A stretch of DNA of 8,062 nucleotides from Rhodobacter sp. (GCA_027482795.1 JAIXVS010000055.1:1-8062), one strand, 5' to 3'. Counted from the stretch's first letter, positions 1 through 7,351 are shown. The notes: generated from the letters alone by a model not told the origin. Translations and numbers: made by a program.

Positions 1-869
1 ATAATGGCGGTAAACCCATAGCCCACGTTAAAATCAATGCTGATTTGCCCCGCTGGCCCCGTGACTTCGAACAACCCCGCAAGGCCCGCCAGCGCGCCCG
101 AAATGCCCATACACAGCACAATCAACCGCTGCGGCACCACCCCGTGCAACCGCGCCGCGCGCGGCGCTTGTCCCGCCAGTTTGATCTGAAACCCAAGGAT
201 ATGGCGCTGAAGCAAAACATAGGCGGCAATGGCCACCAAAATCGCCATAACGCCCCCCCAATGCAGCCCCGACCCTGTAATCAGTTCAGGGTTGCCCGCC
301 GCGGGATAGCTGGAAAAATTGCGGCTGCCCGGAAAGCCCGCCCCTTCGGGATTGCGCAAAAACCCAGTCGAGGCCATGGCCAAAATCACTTGGGCCACAT
401 AGACCAACATGAGCGATACCAAAATCTCGTTGGTATTCAGCCGCGTTTTCAGCAGCGCGGGTATCATCGCCCAAGCCCAGCCGCCAAAGGCCCCCGCAAT
501 CACCATCACAGGGAAAATCCAGCGGTTTTCTGTGGGGTAAAACGCAAGCCCAACAGCCGCCCCCACAATTGCGCCCATAATATACTGGCCTTCGGCCCCG
601 ATGTTCCAAATCCCTGCACGAAACCCAAGGCTTAGGCCGATCGCAATCAAAATCAGCGGCCCCGCTTTCACCAAAAGCTGGCCGCGCAAATACCACGCAA
701 ATTCGCCAAACAGCGGGTCCCAAAAAATCGTGCGGATCACCTCTACGGGGTTTTTGCCCAGCACCAAAAACATCAAGCCGCCAAAAACCATCGTCAGCGC
801 CACCGCGACCACAGGGGTTGCCCAGATCCAAAACTGCGATGCGCTGGCCCGCCGCTCTAGCCTCATCAT
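1..869 (-). CDS. ABC importer permease, nucleoside/purine type (partial, runs off left edge)
   Basis: Inner-membrane permease of a BPD_transp_2-family ABC importer, the type that works with BMP-family lipoproteins for nucleosides or purines (YufP/NupP-like). Read by hand, 289 codons are present and the 3' end is missing. Family hallmarks are the GFRAGIWNIGAEGQ loop (residues 82-95) and the cytoplasmic coupling stretch QIKLAGQAPRAAR (228-240). Hydrophobic segments lie near residues 14-37, 67-82, 97-111, 118-140, 146-166, 205-220 and 248-269. The start is the first of two adjacent ATGs (MMRLERR), preceded by AAGGGGG six bases upstream. The second ATG (866) is possible. It follows the ATPase gene after 24 bp in the same operon. 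In this family a second permease and a substrate-binding protein are usual, and would be expected left of the window. Family is confident; substrate is inferred from the xdh neighbours. Confidence 0.92.
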   Translation of the reverse strand, partial: MMRLERRASASQFWIWATPVVAVALTMVFGGLMFLVLGKNPVEVIRTIFWDPLFGEFAWYLRGQLLVKAGPLILIAIGLSLGFRAGIWNIGAEGQYIMGAIVGAAVGLAFYPTENRWIFPVMVIAGAFGGWAWAMIPALLKTRLNTNEILVSLMLVYVAQVILAMASTGFLRNPEGAGFPGSRNFSSYPAAGNPELITGSGLHWGGVMAILVAIAAYVLLQRHILGFQIKLAGQAPRAARLHGVVPQRLIVLCMGISGALAGLAGLFEVTGPAGQISIDFNVGYGFTAI

Positions 870-893
870 GCCGCGCCCCCTTGCACAGTTGCC

Positions 894-2447
894 TTACACA
901 TGGGCCACCTCCATCCCCCGCGGACTTAAATCATGCGCGCCGCCCATCATCAGGCCAATCTCTTCCATAGACAGCCCCGCACGTGGGCGCGGTTTGCTTA
1001 AACGCCCTTCGTTCAATGCGGCGAAATTGTCCGATATTTCCATCAGCTCGTCCAAGTCTTGGGAAATCACCACCACCGCCGCACCGCCTTCGGCGCAGGT
1101 CAAAATGGCTTGGCGAATAAAGGCCGCCGCCGCCGCATCCACGCCCCAAGTCGGCTGGTTAATCACAATCACATCGGGCGATTGGCGCAATTCGCGCCCA
1201 ATCACAAATTTCTGCAAATTCCCGCCCGACAGCGCCCGCGCCGCCACGCCAGAACTTGGCGTGCGCACATCGAATGCGGCGATGATTTCTTCGGCAAAGG
1301 CCTTGGCCCCCGCCCAATTGACAAAGCCGTGCCGCGCCAATTTGCGCTGCACCGCCCCCGTGAGGAAAGCGTTTTCCACCAGCGACATATCGGGCGCCGC
1401 CGCATGGCCCAGCCTGTCTTCGGGGGCCACCACGAATCCGCGCGCGCGCCGCGCATTCGGCCCCATCGCGCCAATCGCTTCCCCCTTGGCGTGGATCATA
1501 TCTGGTGCCGAAGGTATCTCGCCCGACAGGGCCAAAATCAATTCGTCCTGCCCATTGCCTGCAACCCCTGCAATGCCCAAAACCTCGCCCTTGGCCACGG
1601 CAAAGCTGATGTCTTTCAAAGATGTGCCAAATTGGATGGGCGATGGCGCAGACAATCCGCGCACCTCTAGCGCAGGCGCGCCCGTTGCGGTTTCCTGCGC
1701 CTTGCCCGCGCGCGCTGGGCTGGCCAGCGCCGATCCTACCATCAATTCTGCCATCTGGCGCGCCGTGGTCTTTGCGGGGGTGGCTGTGGCCACAACCTTG
1801 CCGCGCCGCAAAATCGTCGCCCGATCACATAGGGCGCGAATTTCTTCCAGCTTATGGCTGATATACAAAATCGCTGTCCCCTCGGCCGCCAGTTGCCGCA
1901 GGGTTTTGAACAAAATCTCCACCTCTTGCGGCGTTAGAACCGATGTCGGCTCATCCATAATCAGCAATTTGGGCGATTGCAGCAGGCAGCGGATAATCTC
2001 GACCCGCTGGCGCTCGCCCGCCGACAAATCCCCCACCCGCCGCGCAGGGTCAAGTGGCAGGCCATAGTCCGCGCTAACTTTGGAAATCTTCGCGGCCAGT
2101 TGGGCCAAAGGCGGCGGGTTTTCCATGCCCAAAGCCACGTTTTCGGCAACATTCAGCGCCTCGAACAGGGAAAAATGCTGAAACACCATTCCCACACCCG
2201 CCGCGCGCGCGCGGGCAGGGTCGGCAGGGGCAAAGGGCGCGTCCATCCATTCCATATTGCCCTGATCGGGCTTCACCAGCCCGTAAATCATTTTGACCAA
2301 GGTCGATTTGCCTGCCCCGTTTTCACCCAGCAGGGCATGAATCTCGCCGCGCTTGATCGCAAAATTCACATCATCATTGGCCCGCACGCCTGGGTAAGAT
2401 TTGCCAATGCCATTGGCGGCAAACAAGATGGGTTGATCTGCGCTCAT
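894..2447 (-). CDS. ABC importer ATP-binding protein with two ATPase domains (nucleoside/purine type)
   Basis: 517-residue cytoplasmic energy-coupling subunit with two tandem ABC domains, like YufO/NupO and the sugar RbsA/MglA group; about 500 residues is normal. Domain 1 is complete: Walker A GENGAGKST (41-49), Q-loop Q90, signature LSAGE (141-145), Walker B LLIMDEP (161-167) with catalytic E166, switch H198. Domain 2 is degenerate in the usual way for this family: the P-loop reads GVAGNGQDE (294-302) without the lysine, Walker B VIVINQPTWGVD (426-437) has Q in place of the catalytic E, and the switch position is Q463, while the signature LSGGN (406-410) is kept. One competent and one defective ATP site are expected. 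The start ATG overlaps the xdhC stop in an ATGA and has a near-perfect Shine-Dalgarno. It should power the permease just downstream. Purine import is inferred from the position behind xdhABC. Confidence 0.95.
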   Translation of the reverse strand: MSADQPILFAANGIGKSYPGVRANDDVNFAIKRGEIHALLGENGAGKSTLVKMIYGLVKPDQGNMEWMDAPFAPADPARARAAGVGMVFQHFSLFEALNVAENVALGMENPPPLAQLAAKISKVSADYGLPLDPARRVGDLSAGERQRVEIIRCLLQSPKLLIMDEPTSVLTPQEVEILFKTLRQLAAEGTAILYISHKLEEIRALCDRATILRRGKVVATATPAKTTARQMAELMVGSALASPARAGKAQETATGAPALEVRGLSAPSPIQFGTSLKDISFAVAKGEVLGIAGVAGNGQDELILALSGEIPSAPDMIHAKGEAIGAMGPNARRARGFVVAPEDRLGHAAAPDMSLVENAFLTGAVQRKLARHGFVNWAGAKAFAEEIIAAFDVRTPSSGVAARALSGGNLQKFVIGRELRQSPDVIVINQPTWGVDAAAAAFIRQAILTCAEGGAAVVVISQDLDELMEISDNFAALNEGRLSKPRPRAGLSMEEIGLMMGGAHDLSPRGMEVAHV

Positions 2448-3397
2448 GCGCGCACCTCCTTATGCAATGCGGGCGCTGCGGCCATGTCCGCCATCATGCG
2501 GGCTGCCACGCCAATGGCAATGGCTTGGGGATGTTTTCCAAGGCTTGGGTCACCAATTGGGCACATAATGCGCGAAATATCGGCAGGGCTATGGCCCAGC
2601 GCCGCCAGCCGCGCCCGAAACCGCGCCCATTTGGTTGCCGATCCAATCAGCCCGCAGGCCGCAAACCCATGCCGCAGCAGCCCATCACACAGCGCCAAAT
2701 CCAACGCATGAGAAAAGGTCAGAATGACATGGTGCGCATCTGGCGGGGCCAGCGCGATAGCGCGGGTAACTTCACTTGCTGGCAGCGCGCGCACGCCGTT
2801 TGGAATGCAATCAGGAAAGCGCGCCAAATCGGTATCGACCCAAGTGATATCCACATCGGGCAGGGGGGCCATCACGCCCACAATCGCGCGCCCCACATGC
2901 CCCGCGCCCCAAATCCAAACGGGGGTTTTGGTGGCGCACATGGCTTCAATAAACCAACCCTCATGCAGCCCTACCTGCACAGGCGCGCCCCGCCGCGCTC
3001 CTGCCTGCGCGCGGGCAACCGCCAATGGCATCGGGCCAGCATTGTGTAAAACGGGCCGTGCAAAAACGGGTGCCTCAGCGGGCACGTTGCAAAACACTTC
3101 GGTCAACACCTGTACAGCGCCACCGCAGCATTGGCCAAGGTTGGGGCCAAGGGGAATGGCATCAAGGCGCGATCCCTCGCCCGCCGCCAGCATACCGCGT
3201 GCCGCTTGTGCGGCCTGAAACTCTAACGCGCCGCCGCCAATGGTGCCGTCCTGCCCGCCATCCTTGCTGTGGTCGGCCCAAACCAGCATGGCCGCCCCCA
3301 CCTCGCGCGGGGCGCTGCCCTTAACGCCCGCCACCACAACCCGCGCTACGGGGCCATGGGCGGCAATCGCGCGGGCTAGGGCGGCGCGGTCAAACAT
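2444..3397 (-). CDS. xdhC: XdhC, molybdenum-cofactor chaperone for xanthine dehydrogenase
   Basis: 317-residue XdhC/CoxI-family protein. In R. capsulatus XdhC binds molybdenum cofactor, favours its sulfuration and hands it to the XdhB subunit; it is not part of the finished enzyme. Visible family motifs are GSAPREVGAAM (27-37), GTIGGGALE (51-59), GQCCGG (88-93, the conserved cysteine pair), a Rossmann-like VWIWGAGHVGRA (160-171), GLIGSATKWARF (249-260) and a C-terminal CPIGDPSLGKHPQAIAIGVA (279-298). The frame stays open upstream to 3658, but that part lies within xdhB and resembles nothing. The ATG at 3397 gives the family's normal N terminus and length, with AGGAG (3408-3412) ten bases upstream. 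It overlaps the xdhB end by 8 bp and the ATPase start by 4 bp, so its translation is probably coupled to both neighbours. Placement directly after xdhB matches the R. capsulatus xdhABC order. Confidence 0.94.
   Translation of the reverse strand: MFDRAALARAIAAHGPVARVVVAGVKGSAPREVGAAMLVWADHSKDGGQDGTIGGGALEFQAAQAARGMLAAGEGSRLDAIPLGPNLGQCCGGAVQVLTEVFCNVPAEAPVFARPVLHNAGPMPLAVARAQAGARRGAPVQVGLHEGWFIEAMCATKTPVWIWGAGHVGRAIVGVMAPLPDVDITWVDTDLARFPDCIPNGVRALPASEVTRAIALAPPDAHHVILTFSHALDLALCDGLLRHGFAACGLIGSATKWARFRARLAALGHSPADISRIMCPIGDPSLGKHPQAIAIGVAARMMADMAAAPALHKEVRA
2453..2461 (-). promoter_or_regulatory. Ribosome binding site of the ABC ATPase gene
   Basis: AAGGAGGTG lies five bases before the ATG at 2447, a nearly full match to the anti-Shine-Dalgarno. 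It sits inside the last codons of xdhC, where it encodes KEV of the C-terminal KEVRA. The strength of this site fixes the ATG at 2447 as the start and suggests the ATPase is made efficiently by coupled or independent initiation. Confidence 0.85.
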
Positions 3398-5738
3398 TCT
3401 GCTGCTGCTCCTGCACGGCGGCCAAAATCCGCTCTGGCGTGGCGGGCGCATCCATGGCGGGATAGCGCGATCCATCCCCGCAGGCCGCCACCGCATCACG
3501 CAGCGCGAAAAACGCCGATATCCCCAGCATAAACGGCGGCTCGCCCACCGCCTTGCTGCGCCCGATTGTATCCTCGCGGTTGGGGCGGTTCCACAGATCA
3601 ACGTTAAATACGGCAGGCCTGTCCGCGCAGGCTGGGATTTTATAGGTGCTGGGCGCATGGGTTTTCAGTGCGCCCTTGGCATCCCACACCAATTCCTCCA
3701 TCGTCAGCCACCCCGCGCCCTGAACATAGGCCCCTTCGATCTGGCCAATATCCAAGGCAGGGTTCAGCGGGCTGCCCGTGTCATGCAGCATATCTGCGCG
3801 CAAAATGCGGTTCTCGCCCGTTAGCGTATCAATCACCACTTCGGTCACCGCCGCGCCATAGGCAAAATACAAAAACGGCCGCCCGCGCCCGTTGACCCTG
3901 TCCCAAGTGATTTTCGGCGTAGCATAGTATCCCGTCGACGAAAGACTTACCCGCGCCTGATAGGCCCAAGCGGCCACTTGGGCAAAGCCAAACACCTCGC
4001 CGCCCGCGCGCACCTGCCCGCCGTCAAAGCGCACAGATGCCGCCTCTACCCCCAGTTTACCCGCCAAAAACTCGGCCATCCGCGCGCGGATTGTTTCTGC
4101 CGCATTGCGCGCCGCCATGCCGTTCAGATCACTGCCCGAACTGGCCGCCGTGGCGCTGGTATTGGGCACCTTTGCCGTGTCGGTCGCGGTGATCTTCACC
4201 GCTCCCGTATCCAGCCCAAACACCCCCGCCACCACTTGGGCCACCTTTTGGTTCAGCCCTTGGCCCATTTCCGTGCCGCCATGGTTCAGCTGCACCGACC
4301 CGTCTTGATAGACATGCACCAAAGCCCCCGCTTGGTTCAGCCAAGTTAGCGTGAATGAAATGCCAAACTTTACAGGCGTCAGGGCTATCCCGCGCTTCAA
4401 AATCGGGCTAGCTGCATTCCACGCTGCAATCTCGGCGCGGCGCGCGCCATAGCCCGAAGTCTCTTTTAGCCGCGCGACAATTTCATCGCCCACGAAATCC
4501 TCAACAGGCATGTGAAAGGGCGTTGTCTGCACGTCTTTCACACGGGCTAAAATATCCTCGCCGAAGGCATCCGCCGCTGATGCAGCGCGATAAAAGTTCA
4601 GGCGGCGCACCGCGCTTGGGTCGCGCCCCACGGCAAAGGCGATGTGATCCATCACCCGCTCCATCCCAATCATCCCCTGCGGGCCGCCAAAGCCGCGAAA
4701 GGCCGTCGCGCTTTGGGTGTTGGTTTTCAACCGATGGCTGGTGATGGCGATGTGGGGGATGTGATAGCAGTTATCGCTGTGCAGCATGGCGCGGTCGGCC
4801 ACGGGCAGGGACAGGTCTTGCGCCCAGCCGCAGCGGAAGTAATGGGTAAATTCCAGCCCTATCAGCCGCCCGTCATCGTCATGCCCCGCGCGGTAGCTAA
4901 TGCGGCAATCGTGCCGCTTACCCGTGATCATCATATCATCGTCGCGGTCATAGCGCATTTTGCAGGGGCGGCCCGTCAGCCGCGCCCCAATCGCGCAGGC
5001 AATGGCCAGCGCGTTGCCTTGGCTCTCCTTACCGCCAAACCCGCCGCCCATGCGCCGCACTTCCACCCGTACCGCCGACATGGGCAGATGAAAGGCATGG
5101 GCGACTTTGTGCTGAATCTCGCTGGGATGCTGGGTGGATGAATAAATGTGAAAATCCCCCCCTTCCAACGGCAAGGCGGCAGCAACTTGGCCTTCAAGAT
5201 AGAAATGTTCCTGCCCGCCCACGTTAAACACGCCTTCCACCACATGCGGGGCGGATGTGATGGCCGCACTGGCATCGCCCTTGGCCCAAACAATCGGCCC
5301 CTGCTCGAACCGCGAGTTCGCCGCCAGCGCGTCATCAATCGTCAGCAGGGCCGGAAGTTCGCCATAGGTGATTTTCCCCTTCGCCGCCGCCCGCCGCGCC
5401 AAATGGTGCGATGTGGCAATGACCAAAAACACAGGCTGGCCAATGTAATGCACAAGGCCTGTCGCCAGCAGCGGCTCGTCATGCGCGGATGGGCTGCAAT
5501 CGGGCATCTCGGCTGGCAGGGATGCGGGCCAGTCCAAATGGGACAGAACCGCCACCACGCCCTCGCTGGCGCGCACGGCGGATAAATCCATCGCCGTGAT
5601 CGTGCCATGGGCGCAGGTGGATAGGCCAAAGGCCAAATGCAGTGTGCTCGCAGGCAGGGGGATGTCATCGGTATAGCGCGCCGATCCTGCAAGTTGCATC
5701 AGAGCGGAATCGTGGGGAAGGGGGGCACCCATGCTCAT
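3390..5738 (-). CDS. xdhB: Xanthine dehydrogenase, molybdopterin-binding subunit XdhB
   Basis: 782-residue catalytic subunit (R. capsulatus XdhB is about 777). It hydroxylates hypoxanthine to xanthine and xanthine to urate at a Mo centre in an (XdhAB)2 cytoplasmic enzyme. Active-site positions align with the known enzyme (R. capsulatus numbers from memory): Q203 in STQHPSE (Q197), E238 in GGGFGGKE (E232), R316 (R310), F350 in AFRGFGGPQGM (F344), F462 in FGISFT (F459), and base E733 in VGEPPFMLG (E730). E238 plus R316 mark a purine-oxidising enzyme rather than an aldehyde or CO oxidase. Cofactor-binding stretches GGQEHFYLEGQ (174-184), HGGTEMGQGLNQK (486-498) and TAASSGSDLNG (530-540) are intact. 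The start overlaps the xdhA stop in an ATGA with GGAGGTG five bases upstream. The C terminus ends in a short glutamine run that also carries the xdhC ribosome binding site. No frameshift or missing key residue is seen. Confidence 0.97.
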   Translation of the reverse strand: MSMGAPLPHDSALMQLAGSARYTDDIPLPASTLHLAFGLSTCAHGTITAMDLSAVRASEGVVAVLSHLDWPASLPAEMPDCSPSAHDEPLLATGLVHYIGQPVFLVIATSHHLARRAAAKGKITYGELPALLTIDDALAANSRFEQGPIVWAKGDASAAITSAPHVVEGVFNVGGQEHFYLEGQVAAALPLEGGDFHIYSSTQHPSEIQHKVAHAFHLPMSAVRVEVRRMGGGFGGKESQGNALAIACAIGARLTGRPCKMRYDRDDDMMITGKRHDCRISYRAGHDDDGRLIGLEFTHYFRCGWAQDLSLPVADRAMLHSDNCYHIPHIAITSHRLKTNTQSATAFRGFGGPQGMIGMERVMDHIAFAVGRDPSAVRRLNFYRAASAADAFGEDILARVKDVQTTPFHMPVEDFVGDEIVARLKETSGYGARRAEIAAWNAASPILKRGIALTPVKFGISFTLTWLNQAGALVHVYQDGSVQLNHGGTEMGQGLNQKVAQVVAGVFGLDTGAVKITATDTAKVPNTSATAASSGSDLNGMAARNAAETIRARMAEFLAGKLGVEAASVRFDGGQVRAGGEVFGFAQVAAWAYQARVSLSSTGYYATPKITWDRVNGRGRPFLYFAYGAAVTEVVIDTLTGENRILRADMLHDTGSPLNPALDIGQIEGAYVQGAGWLTMEELVWDAKGALKTHAPSTYKIPACADRPAVFNVDLWNRPNREDTIGRSKAVGEPPFMLGISAFFALRDAVAACGDGSRYPAMDAPATPERILAAVQEQQQNV

Positions 5739-7147
5739 ACCCGCACCTCCACCACCGAGGTTTTCGCGCCCGCCAGATCATGCGCATAGCGGATCAAAAG
5801 GTTCTGCGCCGTGGTCAGGCGGTAGGCAGCGCTTGCGCGCATATCCGACAGCGGTGTGAAATCTTGTTCCATCAGCGGGGCGATTTGTGCAGCGGTATCG
5901 GGGGTTAGGGCCTGCCCAATCAGCGCCGCCTCAATCGCCGCCGCTCGTTTGGGAACTCCCGCCATACCGCCAAAGGCAATGCGGGCGGTCGTGATCTTGC
6001 CGCCCTGCGTTTCGATGTTGAAACATCCGCAAACCGCAGAAATATCCTGATCGAACCGCTTGGAAATCTTGTAGCACCGCAGATTCGGCGCGGCTTTAGG
6101 GATGGTCACGCCCGTCACAAACTCGCCCAAACGGCGGTCTTGTTTGCGGTAATCCAGAAAGAAATCCTCAAGCGGCAAATCGCGGGTCACTTGCCCCTGC
6201 CGCAAATGCAGCATAGCGCCCAGCGCAATCAGCGCGGGTGGGCCATCACCAATAGGCGAGCCATTCGCGATATTGCCGCCAATCGTGGCCGCATTGCGAA
6301 TCTGCGTGCTGGCATAGCGGCGTAGCATTTCGGAAAAGCTGGGGTGCGGGGCGGCCATCGCCAAACGCAGCGCCTCAACCGTCACCCCCGCGCCGATGTG
6401 CAGATGATCGCCCAAATCGGTGATCTGCGCCATTTCGGCAATGCCATTCAGAAAGGCGGTTTTGGGCAGGTCGCGGTGCATCTTGTTCACCCACAGCCCC
6501 ACATCCGTGGCCCCGCCGATCAGCGTGGCATCGGGGTTGGCCAGATACCAGCTTGCCAATTCGTCGATGGTTTGCGGGCGGATGGAAAGGGGGCTGTCTG
6601 CCCCCTCGCGGCCTTCGCCGCTCACCCCCGAAGGTATTTGTGCCAAAATGAAAGCCGCATCGGTTTTCATATGATCAGGCACGGGGGCCGATTCGGCAGC
6701 CTTTGCTGCGCGGATGATGGGCGCATAGCCCGTGCAGCGGCAAAGGTTGCCCGCAAGGGTTGTGTCATGATCCGTGTCGCCGTTTAAATGGGCGGCGGCC
6801 ATCGAGGCGACAAATCCCGGCGTGCAAAAGCCGCATTGGCTGCCGTGGTGGCGGTGCATCTCGCGCTGCACAGGGTGCGGGGTGCCATCAGGCGCGGCGA
6901 TGCCTTCGACGGTGCGAATGGCTTTGCCGTCCAGCTGCGGCAGGAACAGGATGCAGGCATTCAGCGCCTTTGCGCCGCCGCCATCGGTGACAATCACCGT
7001 GCAAGCGCCGCAATCGCCTTCATTGCAGCCTTCCTTAGTGCCGCACAGCGCGCGGTCTTCGCGCAGATAGTCCAAAAGCGTGCGTGTGGGGGAAACCCCC
7101 GTTAGCACAACCTGTGTTCCGTTTAGCAAAAACGCAACTTCGGTCAT
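5735..7147 (-). CDS. xdhA: Xanthine dehydrogenase, FeS/FAD subunit XdhA
   Basis: 470-residue electron-transfer subunit (R. capsulatus XdhA is about 462), passing electrons from the Mo site through two [2Fe-2S] clusters to FAD and NAD+. The N-terminal plant-ferredoxin cluster has C41, C46, C49 and C65 (GCNEGDCGACTV); the second has C105, C108, C136 and C138 (QCGFCTPG, NLCRCTGYAP). The FAD domain shows ATLIGGATDVGLWV (207-220) and TIGGNIANGSPIGD (288-301). The frame is open upstream to 7396, but family similarity starts at MTEVAFLLNG, with GAGG (7154-7157) six bases before the ATG at 7147. A start at 7174 (MQKKAARLT) is a weaker alternative. It is the first gene of the operon. The linker at residues 165-187 is encoded by what looks like an interspersed repeat (see the separate entry). 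Both clusters and the FAD motifs are intact, so the gene should be functional. Confidence 0.96.
   Translation of the reverse strand: MTEVAFLLNGTQVVLTGVSPTRTLLDYLREDRALCGTKEGCNEGDCGACTVIVTDGGGAKALNACILFLPQLDGKAIRTVEGIAAPDGTPHPVQREMHRHHGSQCGFCTPGFVASMAAAHLNGDTDHDTTLAGNLCRCTGYAPIIRAAKAAESAPVPDHMKTDAAFILAQIPSGVSGEGREGADSPLSIRPQTIDELASWYLANPDATLIGGATDVGLWVNKMHRDLPKTAFLNGIAEMAQITDLGDHLHIGAGVTVEALRLAMAAPHPSFSEMLRRYASTQIRNAATIGGNIANGSPIGDGPPALIALGAMLHLRQGQVTRDLPLEDFFLDYRKQDRRLGEFVTGVTIPKAAPNLRCYKISKRFDQDISAVCGCFNIETQGGKITTARIAFGGMAGVPKRAAAIEAALIGQALTPDTAAQIAPLMEQDFTPLSDMRASAAYRLTTAQNLLIRYAHDLAGAKTSVVEVRV
5744..5750 (-). promoter_or_regulatory. Ribosome binding site of xdhB
   Basis: GGAGGTG lies five bases before the xdhB ATG at 5738, inside the end of xdhA, where it contributes to the C-terminal VEVRV. 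It supports 5738 as the start rather than the ATG two codons later. Confidence 0.8.
6589..6654. repeat. Probable Rhodobacterales-type interspersed palindromic repeat inside xdhA
   Basis: Read on the plus strand, this segment has two tandem hairpins, GGGGGC-TGTCT-GCCCCC (6589-6605) and GCGGC-CTTC-GCCGC (6608-6621). They are followed by CACCCCCGAAGGTATTTG and then TGCCAAAATGAAAG. From memory, the same architecture (G-run hairpin, GC hairpin, CACCCCCGgAGtATTT-like core, GCcAAgATGAAAG tail) recurs between genes in many Rhodobacterales. Here it lies within coding sequence and supplies about 22 codons of the variable XdhA linker between the second FeS domain and the FAD domain (residues about 165-187, rich in G, S and E). 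The hairpins are directly visible. Membership of the repeat family is from recall and was not searched. Confidence 0.6.
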
Positions 7148-7227
7148 GGTCAGCCTCGCCGCCTTCTTTTGCATTTGCCCAATGGCCCCCATCCGATGCG
7201 GCGTAAAACGGGGGCGCGGCATTGTGG

Positions 7228-7257
7228 TATCAAGCATTGCAAAGGCGGTTCTGGCAA
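7228..7257 (-). promoter_or_regulatory. Candidate xdhA operon promoter
   Basis: On the minus strand TTGCCA (7257-7252) and TTGATA (7233-7228) are separated by 18 bp. A transcript would begin near 7221, giving a leader of about 74 bases before the xdhA ATG. The -10 box is poor, as is common for activated promoters, and the hexamers alone would not justify a call. The support is the inverted repeat at 7283-7297, centred about 69 bp upstream of the predicted start, the usual place for a LysR-type recognition site. Weak evidence overall. Confidence 0.3.
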
Positions 7258-7282
7258 GCATTACCTTATCGCCGATCAAGAT

Positions 7283-7297
7283 ATCACTTTTCGTGAT
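7283..7297. promoter_or_regulatory. Inverted repeat of ATC-N9-GAT form, candidate LysR-type operator
   Basis: ATCAC-TTTTC-GTGAT is a perfect 5-bp-arm dyad in the divergent intergenic region. It satisfies both ATC-N9-GAT and T-N11-A, known shapes of LysR-type regulator sites. Its spacing to the candidate xdhA promoter fits activation. No regulator gene is in the window, so the factor is unknown; a GntR-type or other dimeric regulator is also possible. Confidence 0.4.
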
Positions 7298-7300
7298 TGC

Positions 7301-7314
7301 CGCATAATCATGCG
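7301..7314. promoter_or_regulatory. Short palindrome with a CATAAT box facing dnaE
   Basis: CGCAT-AATC-ATGCG is a perfect 5-bp-arm dyad three bases from the previous inverted repeat. It contains CATAAT (7303-7308), a five-of-six match to a -10 box on the plus strand, which would start transcription roughly 38 bp before the dnaE ATG. No convincing -35 hexamer lies 16-18 bp upstream. It could be a dnaE promoter element, part of a two-site operator, or chance. Confidence 0.25.
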
Positions 7315-7351
7315 CCTTTCCCTTGCCCTGCCCATTGGTTAGGCTGGTTGC

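Noticed and set aside
870..893. A terminator or promoter between the ATPase and permease genes
   Set aside because: The 24-bp gap has no hairpin with a T-run and is mostly the permease ribosome binding site.
601..2067. A 488-residue plus-strand open frame, and several others of 100-250 residues antisense to the operon
   Set aside because: They lie opposite clear ABC and xdh genes, are dominated by P, R, A, S and H in low-complexity order, show no motif, and follow from strong codon bias in GC-rich genes.
2206..2223. An alternating CG-dinucleotide run as a repeat or Z-DNA element
   Set aside because: It simply encodes an alanine/arginine-rich stretch (PARARAAG) of the ATPase in GC-rich codons.
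3398..3658. An N-terminal extension of 87 residues for XdhC
   Set aside because: It is inside xdhB, in another frame, and has no family resemblance. The ATG at 3397 begins the recognised XdhC N terminus.
7310..7342. A ten-codon upstream frame (MRLSLALPIG) ending at TAG just before the dnaE start, as a leader peptide
   Set aside because: No ribosome binding site and no attenuator-like structure; a frame this short occurs easily by chance.
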